Positions 36,934 through 49,000 of a stretch of DNA of 64,000 nt are shown here, piece after piece. A program made the position numbers and the translations under genes. Below the pieces are notes generated by a model, which saw nothing but the letters and a program-made list of their open reading frames with translations, was not told the origin of the DNA and ran no database searches. The stretch covers positions 992,001 to 1,056,000 of the forward strand of contig NC_089433.1 in assembly GCF_026210795.1 (NCBI RefSeq). Reading direction: 5' to 3'. The first letter of the stretch is position 1, and the number at the start of each line of letters is the position of its first letter. This stretch comes from Rhizophagus irregularis (lineage: Eukaryota > Glomeromycota > Glomeromycetes > Glomerales > Glomeraceae).

Positions 36934-37077
36934 AATATACGATTGCACAAACTTGCTAATGAAATAATTGAAAACTGTGAAAGCGCACAAAATTTGTTCG
37001 AAACAGAAAATGTAGCTCATGCTGTTGTTTCACAAGAACAATTTCAAAAAGGATTAATTACTGGGCAACATGAATAA
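36934..37077 (+). other. Coding-like fragment, possible terminal exon
   Basis: After a possible acceptor (aaatcag at 36933) the frame reads RLHKLANEIIENCESAQNLF then VAHAVVSQEQFQKGLITGQ and ends in TAA at 37075. Composition is clearly coding-like (helical, Glu/Gln-rich) yet no upstream exon is seen and the family is not recognised. AHAV-coding words repeat just downstream (37111), so this may be a relic of a repeated region. Confidence 0.3.
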
Positions 37078-37839
37078 TCGAGAATTACGAGTTCGCTCAA
37101 AGCAGAAAGGATAGCTCATGCTGTTGAAATAAGCGCTTAGACCAACTTCATAAGGAATAAAGGAACGTTTACAATTAATTTGATCACAAATGCTTAGATA
37201 CACGTATTCAAGGCGGTCATGTTTTCTTGTAAAGACTAGAACCTCGATCGTCCTTAATACATAATGTTTAATTCTTAACATTCATCTAAAACTACGGTGG
37301 CTAGATTGGAACTTACCGCAAAGGCGCGGGAAATTTCTTGCAATTAACGTAACTAAATATCTATCACATAGCAAGAGGATAACTATTATACACAAACGCT
37401 ATGATTTTATATTTTTTTTTCATTTTCTCCCTTTCTTTTTACTTGGTTTACGTCTTTACCTTTGTATTATTATTTATATTTACCTTAATCAATTTTTGGC
37501 TAGTTTATTGAGCTGTACAGTAATGAATTTTTATGATTCTTAAAACAATTTCCGATTTTAGATTATGACTGCATCTTGAAATAATTATAAACAATTCCTC
37601 CTTTTCTCTTTCTGGTTAAAAACATCCTTTTATATAAAGAATTTTGATAGAATTTGTTGAAAATTCAAAAAAGTAATGGTTTTAACTTTTAAACAAGTCA
37701 TTAACTATGAGTCGATTGAGTCGACCCATATTATGACGATTCTATCGAATCTCTGGCTCAGGCTTTTTACCCAAATTAATGAAATAACGGCAACTGGACA
37801 CCGTATTGGATTTCTGGCTCAGAATTTATCTAAATCAAT

Positions 37840-38400
37840 GAATGACAGCAATGCATATTTTGCACCAATGGATGATTGCAATAAATGATGATAACGCTGA
37901 GCTCTATCATATAACCTCTAGTAAATGATCATTTTATAAGAATCTCAGACACGTGATTATTTTTCCAAAAAATTTTTTAAATAAATGGATGACGGCAATG
38001 CATGCATATTTTAATTTATAGTATATACACCAATGGATGACGGCAATGAATTACGATAACGCTATAACGCTGAGCTCTTGTCTGAATCAATGGATGGCGG
38101 CAATGAATGACGATAACGCTGAGCTCTATATAATCTTTAGCTCAGTCTTTGTCTAAATCAATGGATAACGGCAATTTCATGTGAACTATTTGGAAAATGT
38201 TTAATTTTAAATGAAATTTCCAAATGTTTGCAACTCAAATTTTATTTATACAAACCAATGGACGGTAGTAACGATGTCTCCGTATTGACGAACTCCGCGT
38301 TTGGATCCTTTATTATCAGGGTTTCAAACCAAACAAACCAATGGATGGCGGCAATGCAGATTTTATCAATATCAAAACAATAGATGACAGCAAAAACACA
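37840..38400. repeat. Degenerate tandem repeat array (CAATGGATGRCGGCAATG)
   Basis: Nine copies of caatggatgRcggcaatg or close variants (about 37841, 37866, 37983, 38031, 38087, 38158, 38256, 38338, 38378). Several are joined to a second shared block (aatgacgataacgctgagctctat) and to ctcagtctttgtctaaat. Spacing is irregular (25-98 bp), so the array is old or assembled from two unit types. Confidence 0.75.
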
Positions 38401-38559
38401 GCTTACAAGCTATATAGATAACGTAAGTTCATGAATTATGTAAATTATTAACCCATCGTATTTATTTATAGTGAGCATGTATAAAAATAATATGTTTTAC
38501 TAAATTATTTTATAGAACTAGTCCAACCATATAGGATTGGTCTCTTTGTTATACGTTTT

Positions 38560-38672
38560 ATTCTTTTATTTCTTTTAGTTCTTTAATTTTTTATTTTATT
38601 TCTTTTATTTCTTTTTATTTCTTTTTATTTCTTTTATTTCTTATATATATACAGTATATACAGTATATACAT
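38560..38672. repeat. Pyrimidine/TTTATTTC microsatellite
   Basis: Repeats of ttatttcttt grading into tatatacagtatatac. Confidence 0.8.
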
Positions 38673-39746
38673 TTATATATCTTAGCCCAATTATGATTCA
38701 GGATTTGGGTTATTCATTATTTTTTATACACATATATTTTATTTTATATTTCTTGGCGTGCCCTTTATTGAAAAATCCACCCTACTATCTTACATTATTT
38801 ACATTTTATATATTGTGTCTGAACAGTTATTATTGAAGTTTTAAATTTAAAGATTTTTTAACATCTTTATTAAATTCCGTATAATTATTGGATCGGTCGG
38901 TCACGCATTGGAAAAGTTTGGAAAGTTATCGTCACTACCTCTTTCAAAAACTTACAAGTCAGAAGATCATATCACTAAATTCAGTTATAGTTTTATTAAT
39001 TTGTACTATTTGAATTATTTGAACTTATGAAAGAAGCGATTCTTTAAAGTAAATCTGTTATGAAAAGCTGAAATATAATAAACTTTTATTATAGTATGTT
39101 TAAATATGGAAGGTTTATAAGTAATAAAGGGATTACTAGAAGTTAATTTCACATATTGAATAATTCCAGTAAATATTTGGAATAATCGAACAATTTTAAT
39201 AAATTTAAATTGCAGGTAATGCGATCACTTTCAATACATTGTCTTTTTTCTATAAGATTAACGAATTGTTCGATTATTGACAAAAAGTTCATTTTTTTAT
39301 AATTTCTACATTATATTAAATGTACAGTCAGCCTTCGATACAACGGATTCGAATTTTTCCAAACACGTGATATTTAACTAATCCCCGACATGGATCACGG
39401 GAATTACATAAAGTTCCATATCAACATAATATAATTTTTTTTTGGTTGGAACCTCTACTGTCGCGTAATGTATTGAATCATTACGAGAAATTTAGTGATT
39501 GTTTAGAGATTTTTATTTATTTTATTTCTTTTATATTTATTATTTCTTACAATTCTTTGTTATTTCTTTCGAGTAAACAAAAGTTTGTTGACAAAAAAAT
39601 TTTTAAATATTTCCGTAATATTCTCTATATTCTCTTTTTTTCCCGGAATTGAAATAATATTTTACACGCTTTTCATTTCTTAAATTTTCCAGATATATAT
39701 TTTTTATTTTATCTTTAAATTCTTTATTTTTTATTTTTTTTTCCAA

Positions 39747-40261
39747 GACCCAGAAATATATATACAGGGGTAGGGCACACAGATGCGTCGCCATCATAGT
39801 GGAATTAGACGGAGTAAAGTTTTGATTTGCGTACAATTTAAGAATAGTTAGGTCATCAAGATTGCGTATTTTTTATCAAAATTTTTATATGTAAAAAATT
39901 AGTTTGCGTATTTTTGGGCTAATCTTCTATATCTTATATATTTACTGTACGTTAACCGCATTGTAATATTTAGTATCAATTGAAAGAAATAAAGAAATTT
40001 CTAAGGGTTAAAAAGTGAAATTTTAGAAAAATATTATTGAAAAAATGGCAAAATAAGAATAAATTCTATTTTTCACATTAGTATTTGGTTTTATAAATAA
40101 TATAGACTGAAGTCATGATAAAATAATTTATAACTTAATGTTTGAAATTTATTTTTTCAGGATTTTCAATATCAGGTGTCAATTATGCGTACTACTCATA
40201 TAAAAAGTCTCTTAGTAAAAAATTTTTCGCCATCTGACCCTTATATATATATTTCTGGGTC
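39747..40261. mobile_element. Inverted-repeat element beside the Tc1 relic
   Basis: Left end GACCCAGAAATATATATA and right end complement (ATATATATATTTCTGGGTC) pair over about 20 bp; just inside, caggggtaggg is loosely matched by the complement of ctgaccctta. About 515 bp, no coding frame. The right end abuts the transposase fragment at 40263. It may be a mariner-type miniature or the remnant ends of a larger one. Confidence 0.5.
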
Positions 40262-40262
40262 C

Positions 40263-40514
40263 TATCAACTGTTGCGTTGGATTTCAGATAATAATATTGA
40301 TCAACTTCCCTGGCCCGCGCAAAGTCCCGATTTAAATCCAATCGAAAATATTTGAGATGAATTAGAGCGTCACATTCGTAGGCATGTCCCTTTGCAGGGG
40401 GAGTGGTTTAAGTTAGATGAATCAATCTGGTCGAAAGTATATGCTCGTAAAATTTTCCCATGTGTCAGGGGAGTGTACATCAAATATCCTCATTATAACG
40501 AATCAGCAAATTAA
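40263..40514 (+). pseudogene. Tc1/mariner transposase C-terminal relic
   Basis: Reads QLLRWISDNNIDQLPWPAQS then PDLNPIENI, a classic Tc1-type signature that includes the last catalytic acidic residue (NPIE). The next codon is TGA where family members have tryptophan; after it the frame stays open (DELERHIRRHVPL) to TAA at 40512. The N-terminal DNA-binding part and first two catalytic aspartates are absent. Confidence 0.8.
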
Positions 40515-40565
40515 ATTTTAAATTCTTCATTATAATCGTAGATTTCGGCATCAATAATTTATACT

Positions 40566-40800
40566 TGTTATTCCATGGGTATCAATGAATAACTGAAATA
40601 TTCACCGATGTCTTGGGGGCCCCCCCGAAGGGAGGGGAGCATCGGTGTATATGGAGTATTTATTAGATACCCATGGAATAACAGGTTTATCTCATTGTGT
40701 ATGGCGTATACACCGATGGATTTTATACTTTTTTATACTTTTTTATACCGGTGGAATAATTTACAAAAAAATCCATCGGTGTATACATAATACCGATGGG
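40566..40800. mobile_element. Compound foldback element with CCGATG boxes
   Basis: Two adjacent palindromes. The first (40566-40683) has perfect 18-bp ends (tgttattccatgggtatc and complement) with an inner CACCGATG...CATCGGTG pair round a GC-rich core (ggggccccccc). The second (40706-40786) has perfect 15-bp ends (gtatacaccgatgga and complement) followed by one more ataccgatggg. The box CCGATG or its complement occurs at least five times. Confidence 0.7.
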
Positions 40801-41063
40801 ATAAATATATAATATCAGTTATGCTTTTAGTTTGAACCAAGCTTGATAAGAATTTAATGAGGTTAAATCACCTGATTTAATGTGTATAAACCATAACTAA
40901 TTAAACTAATTATCACTTGCTTATTTTTTTTTTCAAATTAAATTGATTATAGTTATTTATATCCATAAAATCTTATATTAATTTATTCATAATTACATAA
41001 GAATAAATCTTTGGATCTTTAAAAGAATTTAAAAAATTTAAAGTAAAATTACTATAAATCAAC

Positions 41064-41159
41064 TTATAATAAAGATAATTCATAAAGTATCTTCCAGGAT
41101 GGTACCGATAATCCAGCAGCAATGAATCCTCCAGCCGATGTTCCAGCTATCATATTAAA
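41064..41159 (-). pseudogene. Patatin-like phospholipase fragment
   Basis: The minus strand reads FNMIAGTSAGGFIAAGLSVP then a stop at 41064. GTSAGG is the GxSxG nucleophile elbow of patatin lipases. Only about 30 codons remain; no oxyanion-loop exon or catalytic Asp region was found. A gene fragment, not a functional lipase. Confidence 0.6.
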
Positions 41160-42117
41160 AAGATGAGAAACAAGAAATACGGATATTGTTTAAGGTTTTT
41201 TGAACTTCAATCAATCTAACATATTATCACATAAGAGTTATACAAGTTATTTTATTTTTAATTGATTTTGCTAATCTTCCAAAATATTTTGATGGATTTC
41301 ATTACTACAGTACAAGTCTTTAAGATCTGAAAAAGCATTGTTCAGCCTATGTGATACTGTGTATTTCACAATTAAATCTTTTGAATATTCTATTAACAAA
41401 TAAATGTTTCGTTTTTATCATGGATATGTTTAACTTCTTAATTTCTGGAAATCATTTCTTCCAAAAATGTTTACAGAAACTAATATAATTAAATGAAAAT
41501 GGATGATAACTGAAAATCTAATGCATTTTTTAAACATTATTAAATGGAATAAGATGTAAAATGAGTTATGATTGAAATAGACACTTACACATTCTCATGA
41601 TTTTCCCACGTGATATATTCTGGTTAGGGATGATTCATCCCGATGATTTATTCTTTGTGAAAAATAATAAGAAAATCTTAACTATCTATTTATTTTATTG
41701 TATATTTTTACGTAATCAGTTATCTGGTGGTAAAGTTAGAATCTAATCAAGTTTTTCAAGTCATTAATTTAAGAATCAAATTTTTTTTTATTACGTTATA
41801 ATATTGAATTCAATTTTAGCAAATTATTATGATGGAAAAGAATTAAATATTACCTCTCACTCAAACAATCTACATTTTTGATTTCAAATATTAACGCTTG
41901 ATGTTCAAACAAAAACATGGAAATTTTGTTCAATGTTCCAATTTAACATATAAGAAAATCTCGTTATACCGATTTTAAATTCGCATGTCTTATATATATT
42001 AACTTTTTGTTAAAAAACAATACAAACGAAGATTTACAAAGTAAATATTACCATAAAGGAGAATGTAATACAATTTCCATGAGATCATTCTTAATAAATA
42101 ATTCCACGTAGTGGATG
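41160..42117. other. Intergenic
   Basis: No gene seen. Confidence 0.5.
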
Positions 42118-42318
42118 ACCCTGTAAAAAATCTGATCCGTGTTTTATCTTTCCATGTTTTTTCCGTGAATGTATCATTTTCATGGAATTTATAGCCTTAA
42201 ATCATGGAAATTTTCATCTCGCTAACACGGATATCCGTGAATGTATCATTTTCACGGAATTTTTATGGAAGACACGGAGAAATAATGGAAATATTCGGAT
42301 AAAAATTTTTTATAGGGT
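42118..42318. mobile_element. MITE with ACCCTRTAAAAAAT ends
   Basis: Left end ACCCTGTAAAAAATCTGATCCG, right end complement ACCCTATAAAAAATTTTTATCCG. Inside, the word ccgtgaatgtatcattttcaYggaattt occurs twice (42166, 42229). About 260 bp upstream of the BTB-TLDc gene, so in its promoter region. A decayed relative lies at 6029-6100. Confidence 0.7.
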
Positions 42319-42512
42319 GATTTACGTTCTTTATCTTGATTCTCTTACATTATATCACTATTATACCGGGTTTATTACCAACAAACCTTCTGGGCTGAGG
42401 ACGTCTTGCCACAAGCTTTAATTCATAACTGAATGTACATATACATATGATTTGTGTTCATGGATTGACAATGCGCATAATTTTTAGCCCAACTGCATTA
42501 ACTTGTTGCTAG

Positions 42513-42518
42513 TATAAA
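42513..42518 (+). promoter_or_regulatory. TATA box candidate of the BTB-TLDc gene
   Basis: TATAAA 63 bp before ATG 42581. Confidence 0.35.
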
Positions 42519-42580
42519 TTTTATTAAATTGTATTACATTACGACATTTTTTTTCCTCCTAAACATCATTTTAAACAACA

Positions 42581-44520
42581 ATGTCTTCGAAATTTTTGAC
42601 AGAGTTATCTAGTGATTATGAAAAACTTTTTGAAACGGAATTAGGATATGATGTTATCATTTATGCTGGAGAAGAACCAAACGTTAAAGAAATTCATGCT
42701 CATTCTAATATTTTGTGTATCAGGTCTCAATATTTTCGTTCCGCATTTTCTAATGAATGGGCTGAGAAAAAAGATGGGAAATTTATTTTAAAGAAACCAA
42801 ATATTTCGTCTCACTTATTTATTGCCGTTTTCAGAAATGTTGACATTAGAATGTCGATCATTTCTATAAATCGAACACACCGAACACACACCGAACACAG
42901 CAATTAAAATTAAAAAAAAACAAATTTTCCTTTAAAAAAAGCAAAATTAAAACTTTAGTAATATATTTTTAGGTAGTGTGCAAAAAAAAATGTATAAAAA
43001 TTATATTATTTGCATATATGTATTCACTTGTATTTGCTTGTATTTGCCAATGTTCGGTGTGTTCGGTGTGTTCGTTTGTGTTCGGTGTGTGTTCGGTACA
43101 AATTTTCATATTTTCAATTTTATTCATATCTAAAAAGTGACAAAAATAGTTTTTATATAAAGTTATGCATGAATACTTCAAGTTTGCATAATTTTTTGTA
43201 TGTGTTCACGGTGTGTTCGGTGTGTTCGGTATAAAATGGTCAAAATTTCAGATTGTCAACATTTCTGAAAACGGCAATAATGTTATTCTCAGGTAATTTA
43301 TAATATTAATAATAAAAATTTTCTTTGACATTTATTTATGTATTATATTTATTTATAATTAATTATCTTTTAACAATAGATTTATTTATTGTGGAAATAT
43401 TGAATTAAAGAATTTACAAGGTCCTGAAGTATTGAAACTTTTGATAGCTGTTGATGAGCTTAATATTCAACAATTGGTTTCTCATATTCAAGAATATTTG
43501 ATCGAGCATCAAACTGAATTTTTGAATCAAAATCCAACTGGTATTCTTGAAGTTATTTATCAACATGAAACATTTACAGATTTATGGAATTTTTGTCTTG
43601 AAAAAATTTGTGAAGAACCTGAAATTTTATTTAATTCAGATAAATTTATTAATTTAAAGGCTCCTTTGTTGGAATTATTATTAAAACGAGATGACTTAAA
43701 TATAGATGAAATTGAAATTTGGGAAAGTTTATTAAAATGGTGTTTTTCTCAACAAAATATCATAAATGATCCAACAAAATGGAATAAGGAAGATATTACA
43801 AAAATTGAAAGGTCACTACATAGATTTATTCCTTTAATTAGATTTTATGGTATTGAACCTGCGGATTTCTTTTACAAAGTTTATTGTTATAAAGAAATTT
43901 TGCCTCAGGATTTAATTCATAATCTTTTGGAATTTCATATAGTTCCTAATATGAAACCCAAAACTAATGTAGCACCTTCAAGAAAACTAAACTTGAAATT
44001 CAGACTTGATTCAACATTAATTGAATCAAATCACATTCCCTTATTCGCTTCATGGATTGATAAAAAGGATTCCTCTTATAATAAAAATAAGATCCCTTAT
44101 GAATTTAAATTATTATATCGTTCAAGTAGAGATGGATTTAATGGTGAGACTTTTCATAAACATTGTAACAATAAAGGAGCTACTATTTGGGCAGCAAAAA
44201 TTCAAGGTTCAACACAACTAATTGGAGGATATAATCCTCTTGATTGGAATGGAAATAAAATTTGGAAAAAAACTGCAGATAGTTTTTTATTTAATTTTAC
44301 AGATGGAAAAGATATTTCTACAGCAAAATTAGGTTATGTTAATAATACAAATTATGCTATTTTCTGCTATAATAATTATGGGCCATATACAGGTGATTTA
44401 TGTTGCCAGGGTTCTAATGATTGGGCTTGCTATGATCATAGTAATTATTATCCAAAGATAGGTATTCCAAAACATTTTATAGTAGAAAATTATGAAGTAT
44501 TCCAAGTGATAAGACAGTAA
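42581..44520 (+). pseudogene. BTB-BACK-TLDc gene interrupted by a 456-bp element
   Basis: Exon 1 starts at ATG 42581 with a BTB/POZ domain (LGYDVIIYAGEE; IHAHSNILCIRSQYFRSAFS). Exon 2 is 43380-44520 (acceptor AATAG at 43379) and continues the BTB end (FIYCGNIELKNLQGPEVLKL), then a BACK region and a C-terminal TLDc domain (YRSSRDGFNGETFHKHC; IWAAKIQG; LFNFTDG). The normal donor is at 43293, but a foldback element (42822-43277, TA-flanked) sits 13 bases before the end of exon 1. Taking out the element and one TA gives phase-perfect joining and a 464-codon protein; as it stands the frame runs into repeat sequence and stops at 42907. Such proteins are probable Cullin-3 adaptors in other eukaryotes; many copies are usual in Rhizophagus. 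The rest of the frame is undamaged, so the insertion is recent. Rescue by splicing was looked for and no in-frame donor was found. Confidence 0.8.
42822..43277. mobile_element. 456-bp foldback element with TA target site
   Basis: Perfect inverted ends: TTGCCGTTTTCAGAAATGTT at the left, complement at the right, flanked by TA on both sides (42820-42821, 43278-43279), as in Tc1/mariner insertions. The interior carries many CGAACACA/TGTGTTCG words, CA-strand near the left end and TG-strand near 43050-43100 and 43200-43230, which also pair with each other. No coding frame. Confidence 0.85.
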
Positions 44521-45785
44521 AATTTTACTATTTGTTATATAAAACTAACAAAAGTATTTTACTTAATATTCGTTCGTTAAAAGAAATTCTTTATTGTAAA
44601 AAGATTTGAATAAAAAGAAATTTTAAATACTATGCTTTTCCATCAATCAACTTTAAATTTAAGAATGAGTCAATGAGAATATTGCTAATACTCTTAATTT
44701 ATAATCTGAAGAAGTTGGTTATTTAATTTAAATTTATTCCGAATAATTTTTTCTAAAATTAAAATCTTCGAACATTTAACTCTTCAATTATATTTGACTA
44801 TGATACGAAAAATTTTTAATTATTATTTATTTTATTGATTTACTTTGTATGGGCATAAAACTAACGTTATGATTAACAATTTCTTTTATATTTTATATTT
44901 ATCTTAATAAAATATTTACGAACATTTGCAAAATATATAGTGGGTTAAATATTAAATATTGATCCAAATATAAAAGCGTTATAAATTTTAATGGGAAAAA
45001 AGTTTTTAGAAGATAAACACCATTCTGATAATTTTCGAGAAATATGTAAATGATTTTAAATTTGTTTTTTTAATGTATAAAATTCTATAACGATGAAATT
45101 AATTAGTGTTCCAAAGGGGTCGAGTCGGGTCTGGTTTTGAGGTCTATTCGAAGTTTCGAACTCGATCTGAGTGTAAAAGTAATGACCCAGATTCGACTTG
45201 ATCCGATTATAGTCTGACTCGGATAACCCAGGTTCGACCCGTCCCTTTCGGAACACTATAATTTTTAACAAAGAAATATAAATGATTTAACGCAATATTT
45301 TTAATATACAACAAGAAACACTTAAATTCACAAGTACAATATAATAAGGTTTATAATGCGATTAACAATGTAATTGATCAATTATCTCTCACTTTTATTC
45401 GCCTTATATGGTTACTTTATTAATTAACTTGAAAACGATTACATTAAAACCTAAACTTTAGCCGGGACCCGAGCAGATCTGCAACATTTAAATAAAATCA
45501 TGTCCCAGCAGGGCAAGCGACGTATAATTCTGGTCGGAATTATTCAAAAAAGGAAAAATCTACATGGTAATTCTGTCATCCTACCTCCTAAATAATTTAA
45601 TAATGAATTACTTCAAAATACAGTATACTATTTGTAATACTGTAGCTTGCAGCTCATAAATATAATAATAGCTACTTGATAAACTTGGAACAAAGTTTTC
45701 TTTTTTAACGAGAACAAAAATCAAAAGAAATAGTTATAAAAGAAAGCATTGTTTTTGCAAAATTCTTTTTGGAATTCTCATTAAT
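44521..45785. other. Intergenic with one foldback element
   Basis: No gene; AT-rich apart from the element at 45104-45258. Confidence 0.5.
45104..45258. mobile_element. 155-bp MITE, AGTGTTCC ends
   Basis: Left TAGTGTTCC-AAAGGGG.CGAGTCGGG, right complement TAGTGTTCCGAAAGGGACGGGTCGAAC. The inner part repeats gaCCcagaTTCGAC-type words in both orientations. GC-rich island in AT-rich DNA. Confidence 0.65.
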
Positions 45786-46010
45786 ATGCAAACTAATATT
45801 TTCAATATCAACTTTTCGATCTTTGATAAAAAATTCATCCCTGAATTAATTATTACACAAAATGATCATTCTCATCCTGCCGAAATTTCCCAGAAACTAG
45901 ATGGTAATGAATTCTGGCCTAAACAATATAAATCACATAATAAGGTCAAAAAATTCTTATCTAAACGTAAATTCGCTCGTAAAATTTGCGAAAGCAATAA
46001 TAAGTTATAA
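45786..46010 (+). CDS. Small basic hypothetical protein
   Basis: 74 codons, ending RKICESNNKL. Composition is varied and coding-like (IPELIITQNDHSHPAEISQK; a basic tail KVKKFLSKRKFARK). No signal peptide, no known domain. Could be a real small gene or a relic exon; no clear TATA box. Confidence 0.4.
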   Translation: MQTNIFNINFSIFDKKFIPELIITQNDHSHPAEISQKLDGNEFWPKQYKSHNKVKKFLSKRKFARKICESNNKL

Positions 46011-49000
46011 CCGAAGAAATAATGATTTAAATTAATGATATTTTCGATATTAATTCATAATTGTTTGTTGATAACAAAATTTCAGATTGTTCATATTTTT
46101 ATTAGTTAAATGTGGTGGATGAATATGGTTCTTTTAAGTAAGAATAGCTTCTAATTTTCTAATGCTTCCGCTATAAAAAGAAAACTTTTATGATTCTACT
46201 AAAGTGAGAATTTTTTCTTGTTCCAACTAAAACTAATACTTTAACTTCATTTATCAATTATTATGTATACTTGTATACTTTTGTAAAAAAAAATGTAATA
46301 TATTAATATTTGTAGTATTATTCAAATTATAAAATTTATAAAATTTAGCTGTAACATTGTATTATCATTATAAATTGGTAATTTAACTTGATTAATATCC
46401 TTACAAAAAAATTTTGATCTCACGCTTAAGTATAATTAATCATAAAGCCATGTAATGATTAATCTCGACCTACTAAATATAAATGTTTGTTCTTGATAAA
46501 AATTTTAGAATTTATCATAACTGCGAAATTTTAAATTTCACGATATTGTTTGTATAATTTTTTACTTAAAAATATTTTTATATGTTGTCTAATAATTTTA
46601 AGTTTATACTCAATACTTCCATATAGCGTTTATATGCCAATAAAAAAAATGGAATATAAAATCAAATATTTTTATAATTCATGAAATATATTTCTTTTTT
46701 TAAGCGCCCGAAATAAGAACCTGGATCGCATTATAAATTATATTATGGTATTATGGCCACACTAATTATGTAAAGAGAAAATACGAAATAATAAGTTTTT
46801 TTAATTACAGAGATATTAAATATTAATCTAGTAATCACTAAATTTCTTACATGTTCTTGATAATAAAATCATTAACATTTGGATCAATAAATGTGACAAG
46901 TAGTGTAGTGTAGTGGTAAGATTTTTTCATCAAATCCACGATATTACTATCTTTATTTTACATAAAACAAATTATACCTTTTTCAGAATTTTATTTTTTT
47001 TTTGGATTTTTTGGAATAAAAGACAGATGAGAAAAACGATAAAATAATCTTCAAAAAAATTTCACCCTTATTATTTAATTTTCTTCAAAATCCTTAGATT
47101 GGTCGCCAAATATATCTTGTAATTCTTGATTTAGTTTGGTACCTTACCTGTTTATTTTGATTCCATCATTTCGGAATGTTATTATCGTATTTATTGCTAC
47201 CACTGTCTCATTCTTCTGAATTCCCCTTTAAAGTATCAACAAATTCATTGGCAATTTGCTTCATTTCTCACTAAATTAAATACATCCTCTTTGTATCAAT
47301 ACTTTCTGATTTAGAAAAGAAATAACTGAATTACAAATATTTACTAGACATAAATCACTGTCAAAAATTTTATCAAAGGGGTTAACAATCCATGCTGCGT
47401 CTCAATTGCTTTTATCATTTTTATCATAAAATCTTCATTATAATAATATTCTGCTTACCATTAATTTTTAATTACACAGTAAAATTCGATAAACCGGATT
47501 TGGACCTAAACCGGACTTTTTTTTGCTGGAAACAAATCACGTATATTATAATAGTTTCGATATACCGGAGTTTACTAGTAATATTTGCTATAACGGATCA
47601 ATTTTCTAACATTTCAAAAACCGCTTGATAAATTCGATTATCATTATTTAGACATTGAAAAAGACATTTATATATATGATAATTAACAAAATCATTTATT
47701 TGGTGATTTATTTAGGAAAACTCAATGAGATGAAAGTATTAATCGATGACAAAATTGTTTTGGTTGATAAGTATTACTTATCCCCTGATCGGCACCATTT
47801 ACACGATTATGCAAATGTAGTTATACCTACTGGATAGCAAATTTTATATGTATTTATTTATCCGTTTCTAGGAAATTTTGCGGTAAAAATTAACTATTGA
47901 TTATACTATAATGGACTGATTTGAAAATTTGAGTAATTCGGAAAGATTTGCATTTTCCAAATGAGAAAAACTTTCTTTTAATTTATTTGTAATCTCAATA
48001 TTATTTTTCAAGTGTATTAGTAATAGTTCCGAAGCATTTTAAAATTCAATTATTTTTTAAAATCTTTTAAAATGAAAAAAAAAACCAAGCGAAAGAAAAA
48101 TAAGATACAACAATAAAATAAACTATATTAAACTCACGATATACTATAAAACACTTACTATTGTGTAAATGGCAGGGGATAAGCTATTTTACAGTTACCA
48201 TTGCAAGTGTATAAATCTTGATATCATTGTACGAGTCTACTTAATGAACTTATGTTTATACTATAAACATGTCAAAATGTATACTCACCATCATGTTCGG
48301 GCAGGTTTCGGAATAGCAGTTTGAAAGTTATAAAACCAAAATTGAATAATTCGGGTTTATACCTATGTTTAACTACTAATGAATATATTCTTACTTGTTA
48401 TAAGATAATATTTTTTAGGATTTGAAGATCTCTTATTGGCTTGACTTTAGATAATTAATTTTCTGCCTAAATAGTTGGAGTAAGAGAATGATTCTTTGAG
48501 TCATTTCTTTTATGGTCATGATTAATAATTATAAATCTAAATTATTCAATAGTGTTAGAAGTTATTGTCGTGCGAAGATCTTAGTCTCTCGATAGTTAAA
48601 AAGATTTTCTATAAACTTTTCAATTTAGTTTGTCATTTCATTAGATAAGTTTGTTGTAGTAAATAGTACTACCTTATATTCTTATTGTTTGTTGACATGA
48701 TCGGATTACATTAACATTATGATATTATATTGTCATTAGAATAAATAAAATAAACTAATAATATACTAAACAAGCAAAACCTTAATCGTTGATTAAATGA
48801 TATCATATATCTTAGCTTAGCAAGAAGTGTCTCACCTTGAGCATAACTGATTTGGAAGGAAGGTTCGCGATTAATTTCTGATTTACATGATCTACTGATG
48901 TCTAATAATAGAAACTATCGTATATGCAAAAAAAAAGTATTTTAAATATTAATTCCTAAAAGAAAATTATAAAGATATTATTATTATTTGATTGGTAAAT

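Noticed and set aside
46900-46960. tRNA-like start (gtgtagtggtaaga)
   Set aside because: Resembles an A box, but no B box and no cloverleaf pairing follow.
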